From: Paraburkholderia sp.
GTDB lineage: Bacteria > Pseudomonadota > Gammaproteobacteria > Burkholderiales > Burkholderiaceae
Direction of reading: 5' to 3'
NCBI GenBank assembly: GCA_031286755.1
Contig: JAITTX010000181.1
Coordinates: 1 to 55,510, forward strand
Length of the DNA: 55,510 nucleotides
In this document: piece by piece, positions 8,581 to 16,513 of the stretch
Position numbering within the stretch: position 1 is the first letter of the stretch
Layout of the letters: every line of letters begins with the position of its first letter
Notes under the pieces: model-generated
Seen by the model: the letters and a program-made list of their open reading frames with translations, nothing else
The model's database searches: none
What the model was told of the DNA's origin: nothing
Translations under genes and position numbers: made by a program

Positions 8581-9099
8581 GTGCACCTCACCGTCTATAC
8601 CGATTACACCCTTCGAGTGATGATGTACCTCGCTCTGAAATACCCGGATGGCGGTGTTGCGACGATCGGGGAAATCGCAGGGGCCTATGGCATCTCGCGC
8701 AATCACCTGACGAAAATCATTCATGAACTCAGTCAGGCTGGCCTCATCGGGACGACCCGCGGACGATCCGGCGGCGCCCGTCTGGCGCGCCCGCCCGGGG
8801 AGATCTCCGTGGGAGAGATCGTGCGTGTCGCGGAAAAGGATTTTGCGGTCGCGCGTTGCCACGATATGACCGTCGTGCATGACTGCGCGATTTTTCCGGC
8901 CTGCAACCTCAGGCGCAGGCTGTACAGGGCGGTCGACGCCTTTCTCCATGAACTCGACACGATGACGTTGTGGGAGGCCATTGCGGCGCCCACCGTGGCG
9001 GCGTCCGTTCTGGGCGTGGTCGACCGCCGCGAACGGATACCGGTTGCCGTGTCGCGCTCACAAAGCGGTACGAGGCAGCGGGCAGGAGTCCGGCCATGA
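8581..9099 (+). CDS. nsrR: Rrf2-family NO-sensing repressor NsrR
   Basis: A 172-residue Rrf2 protein starting VHLTVYTDYTLRVMMYLAL with the winged helix (YGISRNHLTKIIHELSQAG, TTRGRSGGARLA). Three cysteines, Cys93, Cys102 and Cys108, sit in the iron-sulfur loop expected of NsrR. The GTG at 8581 is chosen because AGGAG lies five bases upstream and NsrR proteins begin at this point; the frame opens further back at 8506. Nitrosylation of the cluster by NO releases the DNA. Its stop overlaps the next ATG (ATGA at 9096-9099), so the operon nsrR-hemerythrin-DUF2249-fnr is likely. Confidence 0.9.
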   Translation: MHLTVYTDYTLRVMMYLALKYPDGGVATIGEIAGAYGISRNHLTKIIHELSQAGLIGTTRGRSGGARLARPPGEISVGEIVRVAEKDFAVARCHDMTVVHDCAIFPACNLRRRLYRAVDAFLHELDTMTLWEAIAAPTVAASVLGVVDRRERIPVAVSRSQSGTRQRAGVRP

Positions 9100-9650
9100 A
9101 CGTGAAAATGAAGCCGGACAACCTATTGGTCAAACCCGCGCCTTCTTTCGACGAACCGATCGAAATGCTCAAGGCGTGCCACGAGCGCATTGCGGCGCAG
9201 TGCGCGACGCTCGAGAAACTCGTCGCGCATCTGCCGTTGCATGGCCCTGATACGCAGGCGCAGCAGGCAGCGCGGAACGTCATGCGCTATTTCGACGTCG
9301 CCGCTCCGCATCACCATGCCGACGAGGAACAGGATCTCTTTCCGATGCTGATCGAGGCCGGTCAGCGTCAACGCTCGATGGTGCCCGAGCGGATCGCCTC
9401 GCTGCTCGACGAGCATCGGTTGCTGGACGCCGCGTGGGCGCAATTGCGCACTGTCCTCGCCGATATTGCCGAAGGAAAAGCGCGGCCGCTCGAACGGGGC
9501 TGGGTGGACGATTTCGCCGGAGCTTACCGCAAGCACATGGCTCTGGAGGAGAACGAAATTTTTCCATTTGCTCAAGCGTGTCTCGATCGCCAGCAACTGG
9601 CCACGCTCAGCGCGGCCATGGTGGCCCGGCGCACCATTACGCCGCAGTGA
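9096..9650 (+). CDS. Hemerythrin domain-containing protein
   Basis: A 184-residue protein with a hemerythrin-like four-helix bundle. Candidate non-heme di-iron ligands are His29 (ACHERI), the HHHADEEQDLFPML segment at 72-85, His107 (LLDEHRLLD) and HMALEENEIFPFA (His147, Glu151/152). It begins four bases before the nsrR stop, which indicates translational coupling. Proteins of this type next to NsrR and NO reductase are usually linked to NO or iron-cluster stress (YtfE/DNIC-type roles), but lactate-free sequence evidence cannot choose between O2 binding, NO handling and iron donation. Confidence 0.85.
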   Translation: MNVKMKPDNLLVKPAPSFDEPIEMLKACHERIAAQCATLEKLVAHLPLHGPDTQAQQAARNVMRYFDVAAPHHHADEEQDLFPMLIEAGQRQRSMVPERIASLLDEHRLLDAAWAQLRTVLADIAEGKARPLERGWVDDFAGAYRKHMALEENEIFPFAQACLDRQQLATLSAAMVARRTITPQ

Positions 9651-9685
9651 CGGCCACGATCAATCCCCTCTCCGGAGAAGCAACC

Positions 9686-9955
9686 ATGCCCAATCCAGAA
9701 GACGTCCTGCCCATTCTTTCCCAACAGCACATTTTCGATGCGCGGGGCGTCGCCAGGCGCTTTCGTCATGCGGCCATCTTCGGCGCGCTCAATGCGCTGG
9801 AGCCAGGCGAAGTGATGCGCTTTGTCAACGACCACGATCCGCTGCCGCTTCTGGCCCAGATCGAGCAACACTTCGGGCAGCGCGTGGACATTGAGTATGT
9901 CGCTCGCGAGCCGGGCAGCATCGTGATTGATTTCACGGTTAGGGCGGTGGATTGA
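9686..9955 (+). CDS. DUF2249 domain protein
   Basis: An 89-residue single-domain protein: IFDARGVARRFRHAAIFGAL, LEPGEVMRFVNDHDPLPLL and a final strand pair. It is a paralogue of the DUF2249 gene at 5654 but clearly diverged. ATG at 9686 follows a GGAG site. It is 35 bases after the hemerythrin gene and one base before the FNR gene, inside the same operon. The biochemical role of the family is unknown. Confidence 0.8.
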   Translation: MPNPEDVLPILSQQHIFDARGVARRFRHAAIFGALNALEPGEVMRFVNDHDPLPLLAQIEQHFGQRVDIEYVAREPGSIVIDFTVRAVD

Positions 9956-9956
9956 A

Positions 9957-10733
9957 ATGTCCGCCAGATCAGGGCTGCTGGCCGGCTGCAAGACCTGCGC
10001 GATGGCGGGACTGTGCGCCACCGGCCGGATTGATGCCTCGACCCGCGAGCAGATCGACCGTGTCGTGCAGTGCGTGCGCATCGTGCATCGCGGAGATGCC
10101 TTGTATCGCCCGGGCGACCCGTTTCGGAGCATCTACGCGATCCACACGGGGGCGTTCAAGACTGTGGTCGTGCATGGCGAAGGGCACGAGCAGATCACAG
10201 GCTTCGGCATCGTCGGCGACACCCTCGGCATCGATGGCATTGCCAGCGGCAGGCATAGCTGCGAGGCGGTCGCGCTGGAAGACAGCTCCGTGTGCGTAAT
10301 GCCGTTCGAGCTGCTCGAAATGCTGTGCCGGGAAAGATGGGCGATCCAGCGTCATGTGCACCAGATGCTGGGAGCGGAAATCGTCCGCGAGTCCACGCTC
10401 ATGATGTTGCTCGGCACCATGACTGCGGAGGAGCGGGTGACTTCTTTTCTCACCGACCTGTCACGGCGCTGGCAGGCGCGCGGTTACTCTGCTGCCGCGT
10501 TCACGCTGAAGATGACGCGGCAGGAAATCGGCAACTACCTCGGGCTCAAGCTGGAGACCGTTAGCCGGATGTTGTCGAAATTGCACGGGCAGGGCCTGAT
10601 CGACGTCCATGGCAAGGATCTCCGGATTCTGGACATCGATCGATTGCAAACGCTTGCGGCCGGCGCCGGTCACGGAGAACGCGGCTGTGCTTCGTCCTTC
10701 ATCACGTCGAGCGCAAGTGCCGAATGCGCATAA
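9957..10733 (+). CDS. fnr: FNR-type Crp/Fnr transcriptional regulator
   Basis: A 258-residue CRP/FNR protein. GCKTCAMAGLC gives Cys11, Cys14 and Cys20 with the C-x2-C-x5-C spacing of FNR, and Cys113 in SSVCVMPFELL aligns with the fourth cluster ligand. An oxygen-labile [4Fe-4S] cluster is therefore expected. The recognition helix MTRQEIGNYLGLKLETVSRM has the E-xx-SR pattern that reads TTGAT-N4-ATCAA. It ends the nsrR operon; its last 64 bases overlap the convergent AhpD-like gene. A near-perfect FNR box at 12107 and a weaker one at 8403 are likely targets. Confidence 0.92.
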   Translation: MSARSGLLAGCKTCAMAGLCATGRIDASTREQIDRVVQCVRIVHRGDALYRPGDPFRSIYAIHTGAFKTVVVHGEGHEQITGFGIVGDTLGIDGIASGRHSCEAVALEDSSVCVMPFELLEMLCRERWAIQRHVHQMLGAEIVRESTLMMLLGTMTAEERVTSFLTDLSRRWQARGYSAAAFTLKMTRQEIGNYLGLKLETVSRMLSKLHGQGLIDVHGKDLRILDIDRLQTLAAGAGHGERGCASSFITSSASAECA

Positions 10734-11017
10734 GCCGCACCTGCACGCATCTCGGCCGCGACCCAGATCGCTTCCATGATCTCGCTCTCGGTCGCCCCTG
10801 CCTTCAGGGCTTCCTTCGTATGCCCACGTATGCAATAAGGGCACTGAGTCACGTGCGCGACGGCCACGGCGATGAGTTGTTTCGTTTTCGCGGGCAGCGC
10901 ACCGTCGGCAAAAACACTGCTGCTGAAAGCCCTGAATGCGGTGAGCGCCTCAGGTGCCAGTTCCCGGCGGCGTTTGGCGATGTCCGGGCCTGGCTGCGGA
11001 TACAAGGAGTGTTCCAT
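10670..11017 (-). CDS. Carboxymuconolactone decarboxylase/AhpD-like protein
   Basis: A 115-residue alpha-helical protein of the CMD/AhpD family. VAHVTQCPYCIRGHTKEAL contains the CxxC pair and downstream His of the AhpD-type redox site, so a disulfide-based peroxidase or reductase role is more likely than lactone decarboxylation. ATG at 11017 is chosen: AGGAGG lies six bases upstream, while the GTG at 11020 would be only three bases away. It is the third gene of the FNR-box operon, 86 bases after the SdhB-like gene, and its 3' end overlaps fnr by 64 bases on the opposite strand. Confidence 0.82.
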   Translation of the reverse strand: MEHSLYPQPGPDIAKRRRELAPEALTAFRAFSSSVFADGALPAKTKQLIAVAVAHVTQCPYCIRGHTKEALKAGATESEIMEAIWVAAEMRAGAAYAHSALALDVMKDEAQPRSP

Positions 11018-11103
11018 CACTTACCTCCTGAGAAAACGCGCATATTCATGATCGAACTCGTCATACCCGTCCGTCAAAGTCGACCTGCACGAGTTCGTAG
11101 TGT

Positions 11104-11811
11104 TCATATCGCCCGGCGCGCGAGCATGCTGCGGATCTCTCCTATCGCCCTGGCCGGATTCAGGCCTTTGGGGCAGACGTCCGTACAGTTCAATATGGTC
11201 CGGCAACGGAACAGCCGGTACGGATCCTCTAGATTGTCGAGCCGTCCATTCGTGCCCTCGTCGCGGGAGTCGACCAGAAAGCGATAAGCTTGCAGGAGGC
11301 CGGCGGGGCCGACATATTTGTCCGGATTCCACCAAAAGGAAGGGCAAGCGCTCGAACAGCAGGCGCACAGGATGCACTCGTAGAGACCGTCGAGCTGATC
11401 GCGCTCCTCCGGCGTCTGATGCCTTTCCCGCTCGGGTGGCGGCGTGTCGTTGATCAGGTAGGGTTTGATCGAGTGGTACTGCTTGAAGAACGCGGTCATG
11501 TCCACGATCAGGTCGCGAACGACAGGCAGTCCGGGCAGCGGACGCAGGACCGTGTGGCGGGGAAGGTCATTAAGGTTGGTGATGCAGGCGAGCCCATTTT
11601 TGCGGTTGATGTTCATCGCATCCGAGCCGCACACACCTTCACGGCACGAGCGCCGAAAGCTCAGCGTCTCGTCCTGTGCCTTGATACGGACCAGTACATC
11701 CAGCAACATCCTGTCACTCGGGGTTATCTCTATCTCGTACGTTTGCATGTACGGCCCGGGATCCCGGTCTGGATCGTAGCGGTAGATTTCGAAGGTTCTT
11801 GTGTTGCTCAC
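11104..11811 (-). CDS. Orphan succinate dehydrogenase/fumarate reductase iron-sulfur subunit (SdhB-like)
   Basis: A 235-residue protein with all SdhB cluster ligands: [2Fe-2S] Cys56, Cys61, Asp64 and Cys76; [4Fe-4S] Cys146, 149, 152 and 213; [3Fe-4S] Cys156, 203 and 209. YECILCACCSSACPSFWWN and LNCTDVCPKGLNPARAI are close to housekeeping SdhB. The GTG at 11811 (then SNTRTFEIYRYD) is chosen because GAGG lies nine bases upstream and SdhB proteins start here; ATG at 11820 has no proper site. No flavoprotein or membrane-anchor gene is nearby. It lies between the HMA-like and AhpD-like genes, behind an FNR box. Confidence 0.88.
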   Translation of the reverse strand: MSNTRTFEIYRYDPDRDPGPYMQTYEIEITPSDRMLLDVLVRIKAQDETLSFRRSCREGVCGSDAMNINRKNGLACITNLNDLPRHTVLRPLPGLPVVRDLIVDMTAFFKQYHSIKPYLINDTPPPERERHQTPEERDQLDGLYECILCACCSSACPSFWWNPDKYVGPAGLLQAYRFLVDSRDEGTNGRLDNLEDPYRLFRCRTILNCTDVCPKGLNPARAIGEIRSMLARRAI

Positions 11812-11837
11812 GATGTCCATCCTCACTGGGAGTCGCG

Positions 11838-12038
11838 CTAGCGTTGGGCTATTCGAACGTCATACCCGGCGTCGCGGAACGCAACGACGAATTCCTCGGC
11901 GAAGAGCCAGGAGTCGATGTCCACCGTGTTTTCGCGCACGTCGGCAGCAACCTTCGCATCGGGGTCGACAGAAATGATCGCACTCGTGATTCTCGGCATG
12001 TCACCATCGCTGAACGTTTCCAGTACCTTAAATTTCAT
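11838..12038 (-). CDS. Small HMA-fold protein lacking the metal-binding CxxC
   Basis: A 66-residue protein. PRITSAIISVDPDAKVAADV, ENTVDI and AFRDAGYDV follow the beta-alpha-beta pattern of heavy-metal-associated (copper-chaperone-like) domains. The loop where the MxCxxC motif belongs reads ETFSDGDM and the protein has no cysteine. Copper transfer by the usual mechanism is therefore unlikely. AAGGGAAG precedes the ATG. It is the first gene after the FNR box (12107-12120), 26 bases before the SdhB-like gene. The family assignment rests on pattern by eye. Confidence 0.6.
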   Translation of the reverse strand: MKFKVLETFSDGDMPRITSAIISVDPDAKVAADVRENTVDIDSWLFAEEFVVAFRDAGYDVRIAQR

Positions 12039-12106
12039 CGATCTTCCCTTCTGGGAAACAGGGGGGATGCAGCCTTTTCACCTTACCCCGGAGAGACGGG
12101 TTGACT

Positions 12107-12120
12107 TTGAGTTAGATCAA
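12107..12120. promoter_or_regulatory. FNR box
   Basis: TTGAGTTAGATCAA matches TTGATNNNNATCAA in 9 of 10 defined bases. It is centred about 75 bases upstream of the HMA-like start codon on the minus strand, compatible with a class II activator position at about -41.5. It should activate the three-gene HMA-like/SdhB-like/AhpD-like operon when oxygen is low. Confidence 0.7.
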
Positions 12121-12134
12121 GAAATTCGAATATA

Positions 12135-12149
12135 TATCATATTGTGATA
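12135..12149. promoter_or_regulatory. Inverted repeat beside the FNR box
   Basis: TATCA-TATTG-TGATA is a perfect 5-base inverted repeat in an AT-rich stretch, 15 bases upstream of the FNR box relative to the minus-strand operon. It could be a second regulator site or part of an UP element. Confidence 0.3.
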
Positions 12150-12206
12150 TGTTTCGGCGCGGTGATCGTAACGGCATCTTCTGTGACGTGAAAGAGGCAT
12201 CGTCCA

Positions 12207-12459
12207 GTTGAACTCGATACGCGCAATGCCGATTGCTGAGATGTCCCCGGTGCTCACTCGCTGAGGCTACGGGCAGCTTGAGATCAACGAGAACGCGGGT
12301 GCTTTCACGACGAGCACGGCAGCACTGGAACTGGGGGGCGGGGCCAGTGAGTCTCAGATGGCGCCGACTCCGGATGCCTCGGGCAACGTGTATATCACAG
12401 TAGGTATTGCCGGAGATGAAATCAAGCTCGACAGCATGAAGTACTATTTCTCGGCCTAA
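12207..12459 (+). pseudogene. hipA 3' end plus RTX-like C-terminal fragment
   Basis: The first part encodes LNSIRAMPIAEM and ends with LTR and TGA (12262-12264), matching the last residues of hipA at 32900. In the same frame after that stop, GQLEINENAG, LELGGG, DASGNVYITVGIAGDEIKLD and a TAA at 12457-12459 follow. This short run looks like the repeat tail of large RTX-type secreted proteins, but that match is from memory and weak. No start codon with a ribosome site precedes it. Confidence 0.5.
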
Positions 12460-12866
12460 AGGAGATGTGCAAATGGAGGCAATCGCTCCGGCGCAAACCG
12501 CGCTTGTCGTCATGCATTACCAGACCGATATTCTCGGGCTCTTTCCATCGGTCGCGCCGGACCTGCTGGCCAATACGCGCAAACTCTGCGACGCTGCGCG
12601 GGCCAGAGGCGTCGGCGTTTATTTCGCCAACCTGCGGTTCAGCCCGGGCTATCCGGAAGTCAGCCCGTTGAACAAGAACGGACAGGGCATCAAGCAACTG
12701 GGCCGCTTTGTCGACGACCGGACCGCACCGGAGTTGGGCCAGCAGGCCAATGAACCACTCATCGTCGCGCACCGCGCCAGCGTCTTCTTCGGCACCGATC
12801 TGGAGGTGCGACTTTCGGCACAAGGCGTCGATTCGCTGATCATGGTCGGCATCGCGTCGACCGGTG
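12207..12866 (+). repeat. Long imperfect direct repeat, copy A
   Basis: This segment aligns without gaps to copy B over 12207-12529 at an offset of 20636, and again over 12748-12866 at an offset of 20418. Copy B lacks the equivalent of 12530-12747 (218 bases). Similarity starts inside the 3' end of hipA and stops inside the isochorismatase-like gene. Substitutions are scattered along it, so the duplication is not recent. Confidence 0.88.
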
Positions 12867-13036
12867 TCGTGTTGTCGTCAGTCGCGTATGCAAGCGATGC
12901 GGACTTCCGCCTGTACACGGTCAAGGAATGTTGTTACGACCCGGATCAGGTCGTGCACGAACGCTTGTTCGCCACTGCATTCGATTCGCGCACAACCGTG
13001 TTGTCACTCGGGGATGCTTTGCGGTTGCTCGCCTAG
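12473..13036 (+). CDS. Isochorismatase-like protein with a substituted catalytic triad
   Basis: A 187-residue isochorismatase-fold protein. ATG at 12473 has AAGGAG eight bases upstream. In active cysteine hydrolases the first strand reads VIDMQ, the middle has a Lys and the third motif carries a Cys. Here the strand reads VVMHYQTD (His16 in place of Asp), the second motif is VAHRASVFFGTDL and the third is VGIASTGVVLSS, with no Cys. A subfamily with this HYQ motif exists, but the standard amidase or isochorismatase chemistry is not supported. A truncated copy lies at 33109. Confidence 0.8.
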   Translation: MEAIAPAQTALVVMHYQTDILGLFPSVAPDLLANTRKLCDAARARGVGVYFANLRFSPGYPEVSPLNKNGQGIKQLGRFVDDRTAPELGQQANEPLIVAHRASVFFGTDLEVRLSAQGVDSLIMVGIASTGVVLSSVAYASDADFRLYTVKECCYDPDQVVHERLFATAFDSRTTVLSLGDALRLLA

Positions 13037-13084
13037 GCGTTCGTGCGGCCAGCTTATGAGCGCGCGCGCTTCAACTTGATTCCG

Positions 13085-13996
13085 TCACTTTCCCACGCGC
13101 TCGCGCATGGCTGCGGCGACTGCGTCGCGCACGCAAGTGGTGAGCAGCTCGGAAGCGCGCGTGTGTGAAACGCGAGCCGGCCTCGCGATCACGAGCGGCT
13201 GAATTACGGTGGCCTCGCGTATCGGCTTTTCGACAACGAGAAGCGTCTGCGCGACCGTCGAGCTTTGCGTGATCAGCAGCGACACGCCCAGGCCGCTTGC
13301 CACCATCGCACGCACGAGTTCGATGGACGCAGCCCGATACCGCACGTCAGGCGAGAGGCCATGCTGCCAGAACGGCGCCATCAGAAAGTCGCGGCTCTGC
13401 GGCAGATCGATCTGGATGAAAGGCTGCGCGGCGAGTTCATGCAACGAGACCGCACGCCGCCGTTTCGCCAGCGGCGAATCGCCAGGCAAAAGCGCGTACG
13501 GCTTGAGTTCGGCGAGGCATTCGCGATCGATATCGCCGGGCAGGCCGACGTCGTACATGAGCGCGAGATCGATCTGACGCTTGTGCAGCCATTCATCGAG
13601 TTGTGCGAGATCGCCTTCCCGGAACCGTACGGTGAGACCCGGGAAGCGCGCCTGCACGAGCTTGAGCACGCGCGGCAGATAGACGGACGCGATCGTATGA
13701 AATACGCCGATCTGCACGACTCCGCGATCGTCTTCGCTCAGATCGTCGGCTGCAAACGCCGAGGCCGATGCGAGCAGGTGGCGTGCCTCATCCAGCTTCC
13801 TGTGACCGAATTGCGTGAGGGTCATACGCATGCCGGCGCCACGCATGAACAGCGGCGCGTCGAATAACGCTTCCAGTTCGCGAATCGCCACGGAGATCGA
13901 AGGCTGCGAGACGTTCAGTTGCTTCGCCGCGGCAGTCGTGCTGCCCATCTCAGCCGCGGTGACGAAGTAGCGCAGCAGCCTGAGCGACAAGGCCAT
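13085..13996 (-). CDS. LysR-family transcriptional regulator
   Basis: A 303-residue LysR protein: MALSLRLLRYFVTAAEMGST, QLNVSQPSISVAIRELE in the helix-turn-helix, then the co-inducer domain. It is divergent from the CoA-transferase/acyl-CoA dehydrogenase/Etf operon with a 108-base AT-rich gap, so it most likely controls that operon in response to its acid substrate or CoA ester. Confidence 0.9.
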   Translation of the reverse strand: MALSLRLLRYFVTAAEMGSTTAAAKQLNVSQPSISVAIRELEALFDAPLFMRGAGMRMTLTQFGHRKLDEARHLLASASAFAADDLSEDDRGVVQIGVFHTIASVYLPRVLKLVQARFPGLTVRFREGDLAQLDEWLHKRQIDLALMYDVGLPGDIDRECLAELKPYALLPGDSPLAKRRRAVSLHELAAQPFIQIDLPQSRDFLMAPFWQHGLSPDVRYRAASIELVRAMVASGLGVSLLITQSSTVAQTLLVVEKPIREATVIQPLVIARPARVSHTRASELLTTCVRDAVAAAMRERVGK

Positions 13997-14104
13997 AGGA
14001 TTTTCGTATAACAGTTAATTTATTCCAATATTTTATCTTAATTCCTGCGCGGCTCAGAATCAGTCCACCAGCCGAATGCGCTGGCTGTTCTGGAGGAAGA
14101 CGCT
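13997..14104. promoter_or_regulatory. Divergent AT-rich control region
   Basis: The stretch 14008-14045 is much more AT-rich than its surroundings and lies between the divergent LysR and CoA-transferase genes. It should hold both promoters and LysR sites. No clean palindrome was found. Confidence 0.45.
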
Positions 14105-15355
14105 GTGACATTGCCTGCGCTGCCGCTCGACGGCATTCGTGTGATCGACTTTTCCCGCGTGCTCGCGGGGCCACTGTGCTCCGCGTTGCTTGGCGATCTG
14201 GGCGCCGAAATCATCAAGATCGAGCCGCCCACCGGTGACGACTACCGCGCAATTGGCCCGTTTTCAGGAGGCGAAAGCGGACTTTTCAATGCGATGAACC
14301 GCAACAAGCAAAGTGTCGTGATCGACCTGAAGCACGACGAAGGGCGTGCACTCGCGCAGGCGCTCTGCGCGCAGGCCGATGTGGTCGTGGAAAACTTCCG
14401 GCCGGGCGTGGCCGAGCGTCTCGGCATCGGCTACGCGGAACTATCCGCGCAGCATCCGGCGCTCGTCTACGCGAGCGTTTCGGGTTTTGGCCAGACAGGC
14501 CCCGAATCGCATCGTCCCGCATACGACATCATCCTGCAGGCAATGTGCGGTCTCATGGATGCAACTGGCTCGCCCGACGGTGCGCCGACGCTGGTGGGCG
14601 ACTCGATCTCGGATTCGGTCAGTGGTCTTTTCGCCTCGTGGGGCGTGCTGGCCGCCCTGTTGGCGCGAGAGCGCACCGGCAAGGGTACGCACGTGGATGT
14701 AGCGATGTTCGACACGACGCTCAGTCTCACTGCTGGCATGGTCGCGCGCTACTCGACCACCGGCGTTGCGCCCAGGCGTGTGGGCAACCGGCACGCGTCG
14801 TCCGCGCCATTCGGGGCCTATCGTGCGAAGGACGGCTACTTCGTGGTGGCTGTACTCAACAATCGTTTGTTCGAGCGCTTCGCGCGCGCGATAGGCCAGC
14901 CCGCACTGATCGACGACATGCGCTTTATCGACGATGCAACGCGCAGTGATAACGAAGCTGCGTTGCGCGCCTGCATCGAATCATGGTCGGAATTCCATAG
15001 CGTCGCAGAGATCAACGGGCAATTGAGCGCCGAGGGAATTCCAGTCGCTCCGATCCAGAACATCAGCGAAGCGCTGGAAAGCGAGCAGGCACGTGAACGT
15101 GGCCTGCTGGTCGAAACGAAGGGCGCCGACGGTGGCGCAGTGCGCCTGCCGCGCCAGCCGATTCACTTCTCGGCATGGCCCGCCACGCGAACCACGCGTG
15201 CGCCCGGGCTTGGTGAGCACACGCAGGCGGTGCTCGAAAAACACCTCGGTCTTGATAACGCACGCATCGCCGCGTTGCGCGCAGGCGGAGTGCTGGGCGA
15301 GGACAGTACCGTTGGCACGCGAAACGAAATGATTCAGGAGACGAAGAATGCTTAA
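14105..15355 (+). CDS. Class III CoA-transferase (CaiB/BaiF family)
   Basis: A 416-residue class III CoA-transferase that moves CoA between carboxylic acids. The N-terminus GIRVIDFSRVLAGPLCSALL and GAEIIKIEPPTGDD form the nucleotide-binding core. The catalytic Asp lies in LVGDSISDSVSGLFA. GTG at 14105 follows GGAGG. The next gene, an acyl-CoA dehydrogenase, starts eight bases before its stop. With EtfBA it forms an activate-and-oxidise unit for a dicarboxylic or branched acid; the substrate is not determined by sequence. Confidence 0.9.
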   Translation: MTLPALPLDGIRVIDFSRVLAGPLCSALLGDLGAEIIKIEPPTGDDYRAIGPFSGGESGLFNAMNRNKQSVVIDLKHDEGRALAQALCAQADVVVENFRPGVAERLGIGYAELSAQHPALVYASVSGFGQTGPESHRPAYDIILQAMCGLMDATGSPDGAPTLVGDSISDSVSGLFASWGVLAALLARERTGKGTHVDVAMFDTTLSLTAGMVARYSTTGVAPRRVGNRHASSAPFGAYRAKDGYFVVAVLNNRLFERFARAIGQPALIDDMRFIDDATRSDNEAALRACIESWSEFHSVAEINGQLSAEGIPVAPIQNISEALESEQARERGLLVETKGADGGAVRLPRQPIHFSAWPATRTTRAPGLGEHTQAVLEKHLGLDNARIAALRAGGVLGEDSTVGTRNEMIQETKNA

Positions 15356-16487
15356 ACGCATGGGTGTTACCGACGCAGATGTCGAAATCGCGGAAGCCAT
15401 CCGGCGTTTCGCTCAAGCGGAACTGGCGCCGCACGCGGCACAAATCGACCGGGAGGAAACTTCCACCACACGCTATGTCCCCGCGCTAGCCGAGCTGGGC
15501 GTGATGGGCATGAATCTGCCGGAGCGCTGGGGTGGCATTGGCGTGTCGCCTGCCGCAATCATTCTTGCGCTCGCGGAGATTGCGGGCGCGTGCGCATCGA
15601 CTTCATCGATGATCGGCGCTCACTATCTCGCGACCGATTCGATTCTGATCGGCGGAGACGATGCACTGCGCGCGCGTTATCTGCCAGATGCGGCGGCTGG
15701 CGTGAAACTCGGCGCATTCGCGCTGACGGAGCCGCAAGCCGGTTCAAACCCCGCAGGAATGACGACGCAGGCAATACGCGAGGGCGACGGCTATCGCCTG
15801 CGTGGCGTCAAACATTTCATCTCCAACGCGGCGGCTGCGCAATTCATTGTGGTCTATGCGAAGACCGCGCCTGAACTCGGCACACGAGGAATCAGCGCTT
15901 TCGTGGTGGACCGCGATACACAGGGCGTGTCCGTATCGTCCGCGGAAATGCTGATGGGCATTCGCGGCGCACCGGCCCATGAAATCGCGCTCGATTGCCA
16001 CGTGCCAATTGCGAACCGCCTGGGTGAAGAGGGCACGGGTTTTCGCACGGCAATGAAAGTGCTGGACAACAGCCGCCTCGACGTGGCGGCGACCAGCCTC
16101 GGTCTCGCCGAAGCGGCGCTCGCGGATGCCGTCGAATGGGCGAAGACGCGACATGTCGGCAATGAACCGCTCGCAGGCAAACAAGGATTGCAATGGAAAT
16201 TTGCCGACATGAAAACGCAACTCGAGGCTGCATGGCTTTTGACGCTGCAGGCGGCCGTACGGCGTGCCGCAGGGGAACCCTTCACGGATGCGGCTTCGAT
16301 GGCGAAGCTCTATGCCTCGGAGATGGTCGGATTCGTCACCGATGCCGCGTTGCAGATGCACGGGGGCTACGGATTCACGCGAGAAATGCGGATCGAGCGT
16401 CTGGTGCGTGACGCGAGAATTCTGCGCATCTACGAGGGGTCGTCGGAGATTCAGCGCACGGTGATAGCGCGATCGGTTCTGGCGTAA
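15348..16487 (+). CDS. Acyl-CoA dehydrogenase
   Basis: A 379-residue FAD enzyme of normal length. The N-terminal helical domain, [14 protein letters not shown] loop and C-terminal [12 protein letters not shown] carry the fold; the Glu of YEGSSEIQR is the expected catalytic base. It ends TVIARSVLA. It overlaps the CoA-transferase by eight bases and is followed 26 bases later by etfB, so electrons can go straight to the adjacent ETF. Length and motifs fit short or branched-chain substrates such as methylsuccinyl- or isobutyryl-CoA rather than long chains, but that is an inference. Confidence 0.92.
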   Translation: MLKRMGVTDADVEIAEAIRRFAQAELAPHAAQIDREETSTTRYVPALAELGVMGMNLPERWGGIGVSPAAIILALAEIAGACASTSSMIGAHYLATDSILIGGDDALRARYLPDAAAGVKLGAFALTEPQAGSNPAGMTTQAIREGDGYRLRGVKHFISNAAAAQFIVVYAKTAPELGTRGISAFVVDRDTQGVSVSSAEMLMGIRGAPAHEIALDCHVPIANRLGEEGTGFRTAMKVLDNSRLDVAATSLGLAEAALADAVEWAKTRHVGNEPLAGKQGLQWKFADMKTQLEAAWLLTLQAAVRRAAGEPFTDAASMAKLYASEMVGFVTDAALQMHGGYGFTREMRIERLVRDARILRIYEGSSEIQRTVIARSVLA

Positions 16488-16513
16488 CGACAGTCAGAGG
16501 AAGGAGAGAGAAG

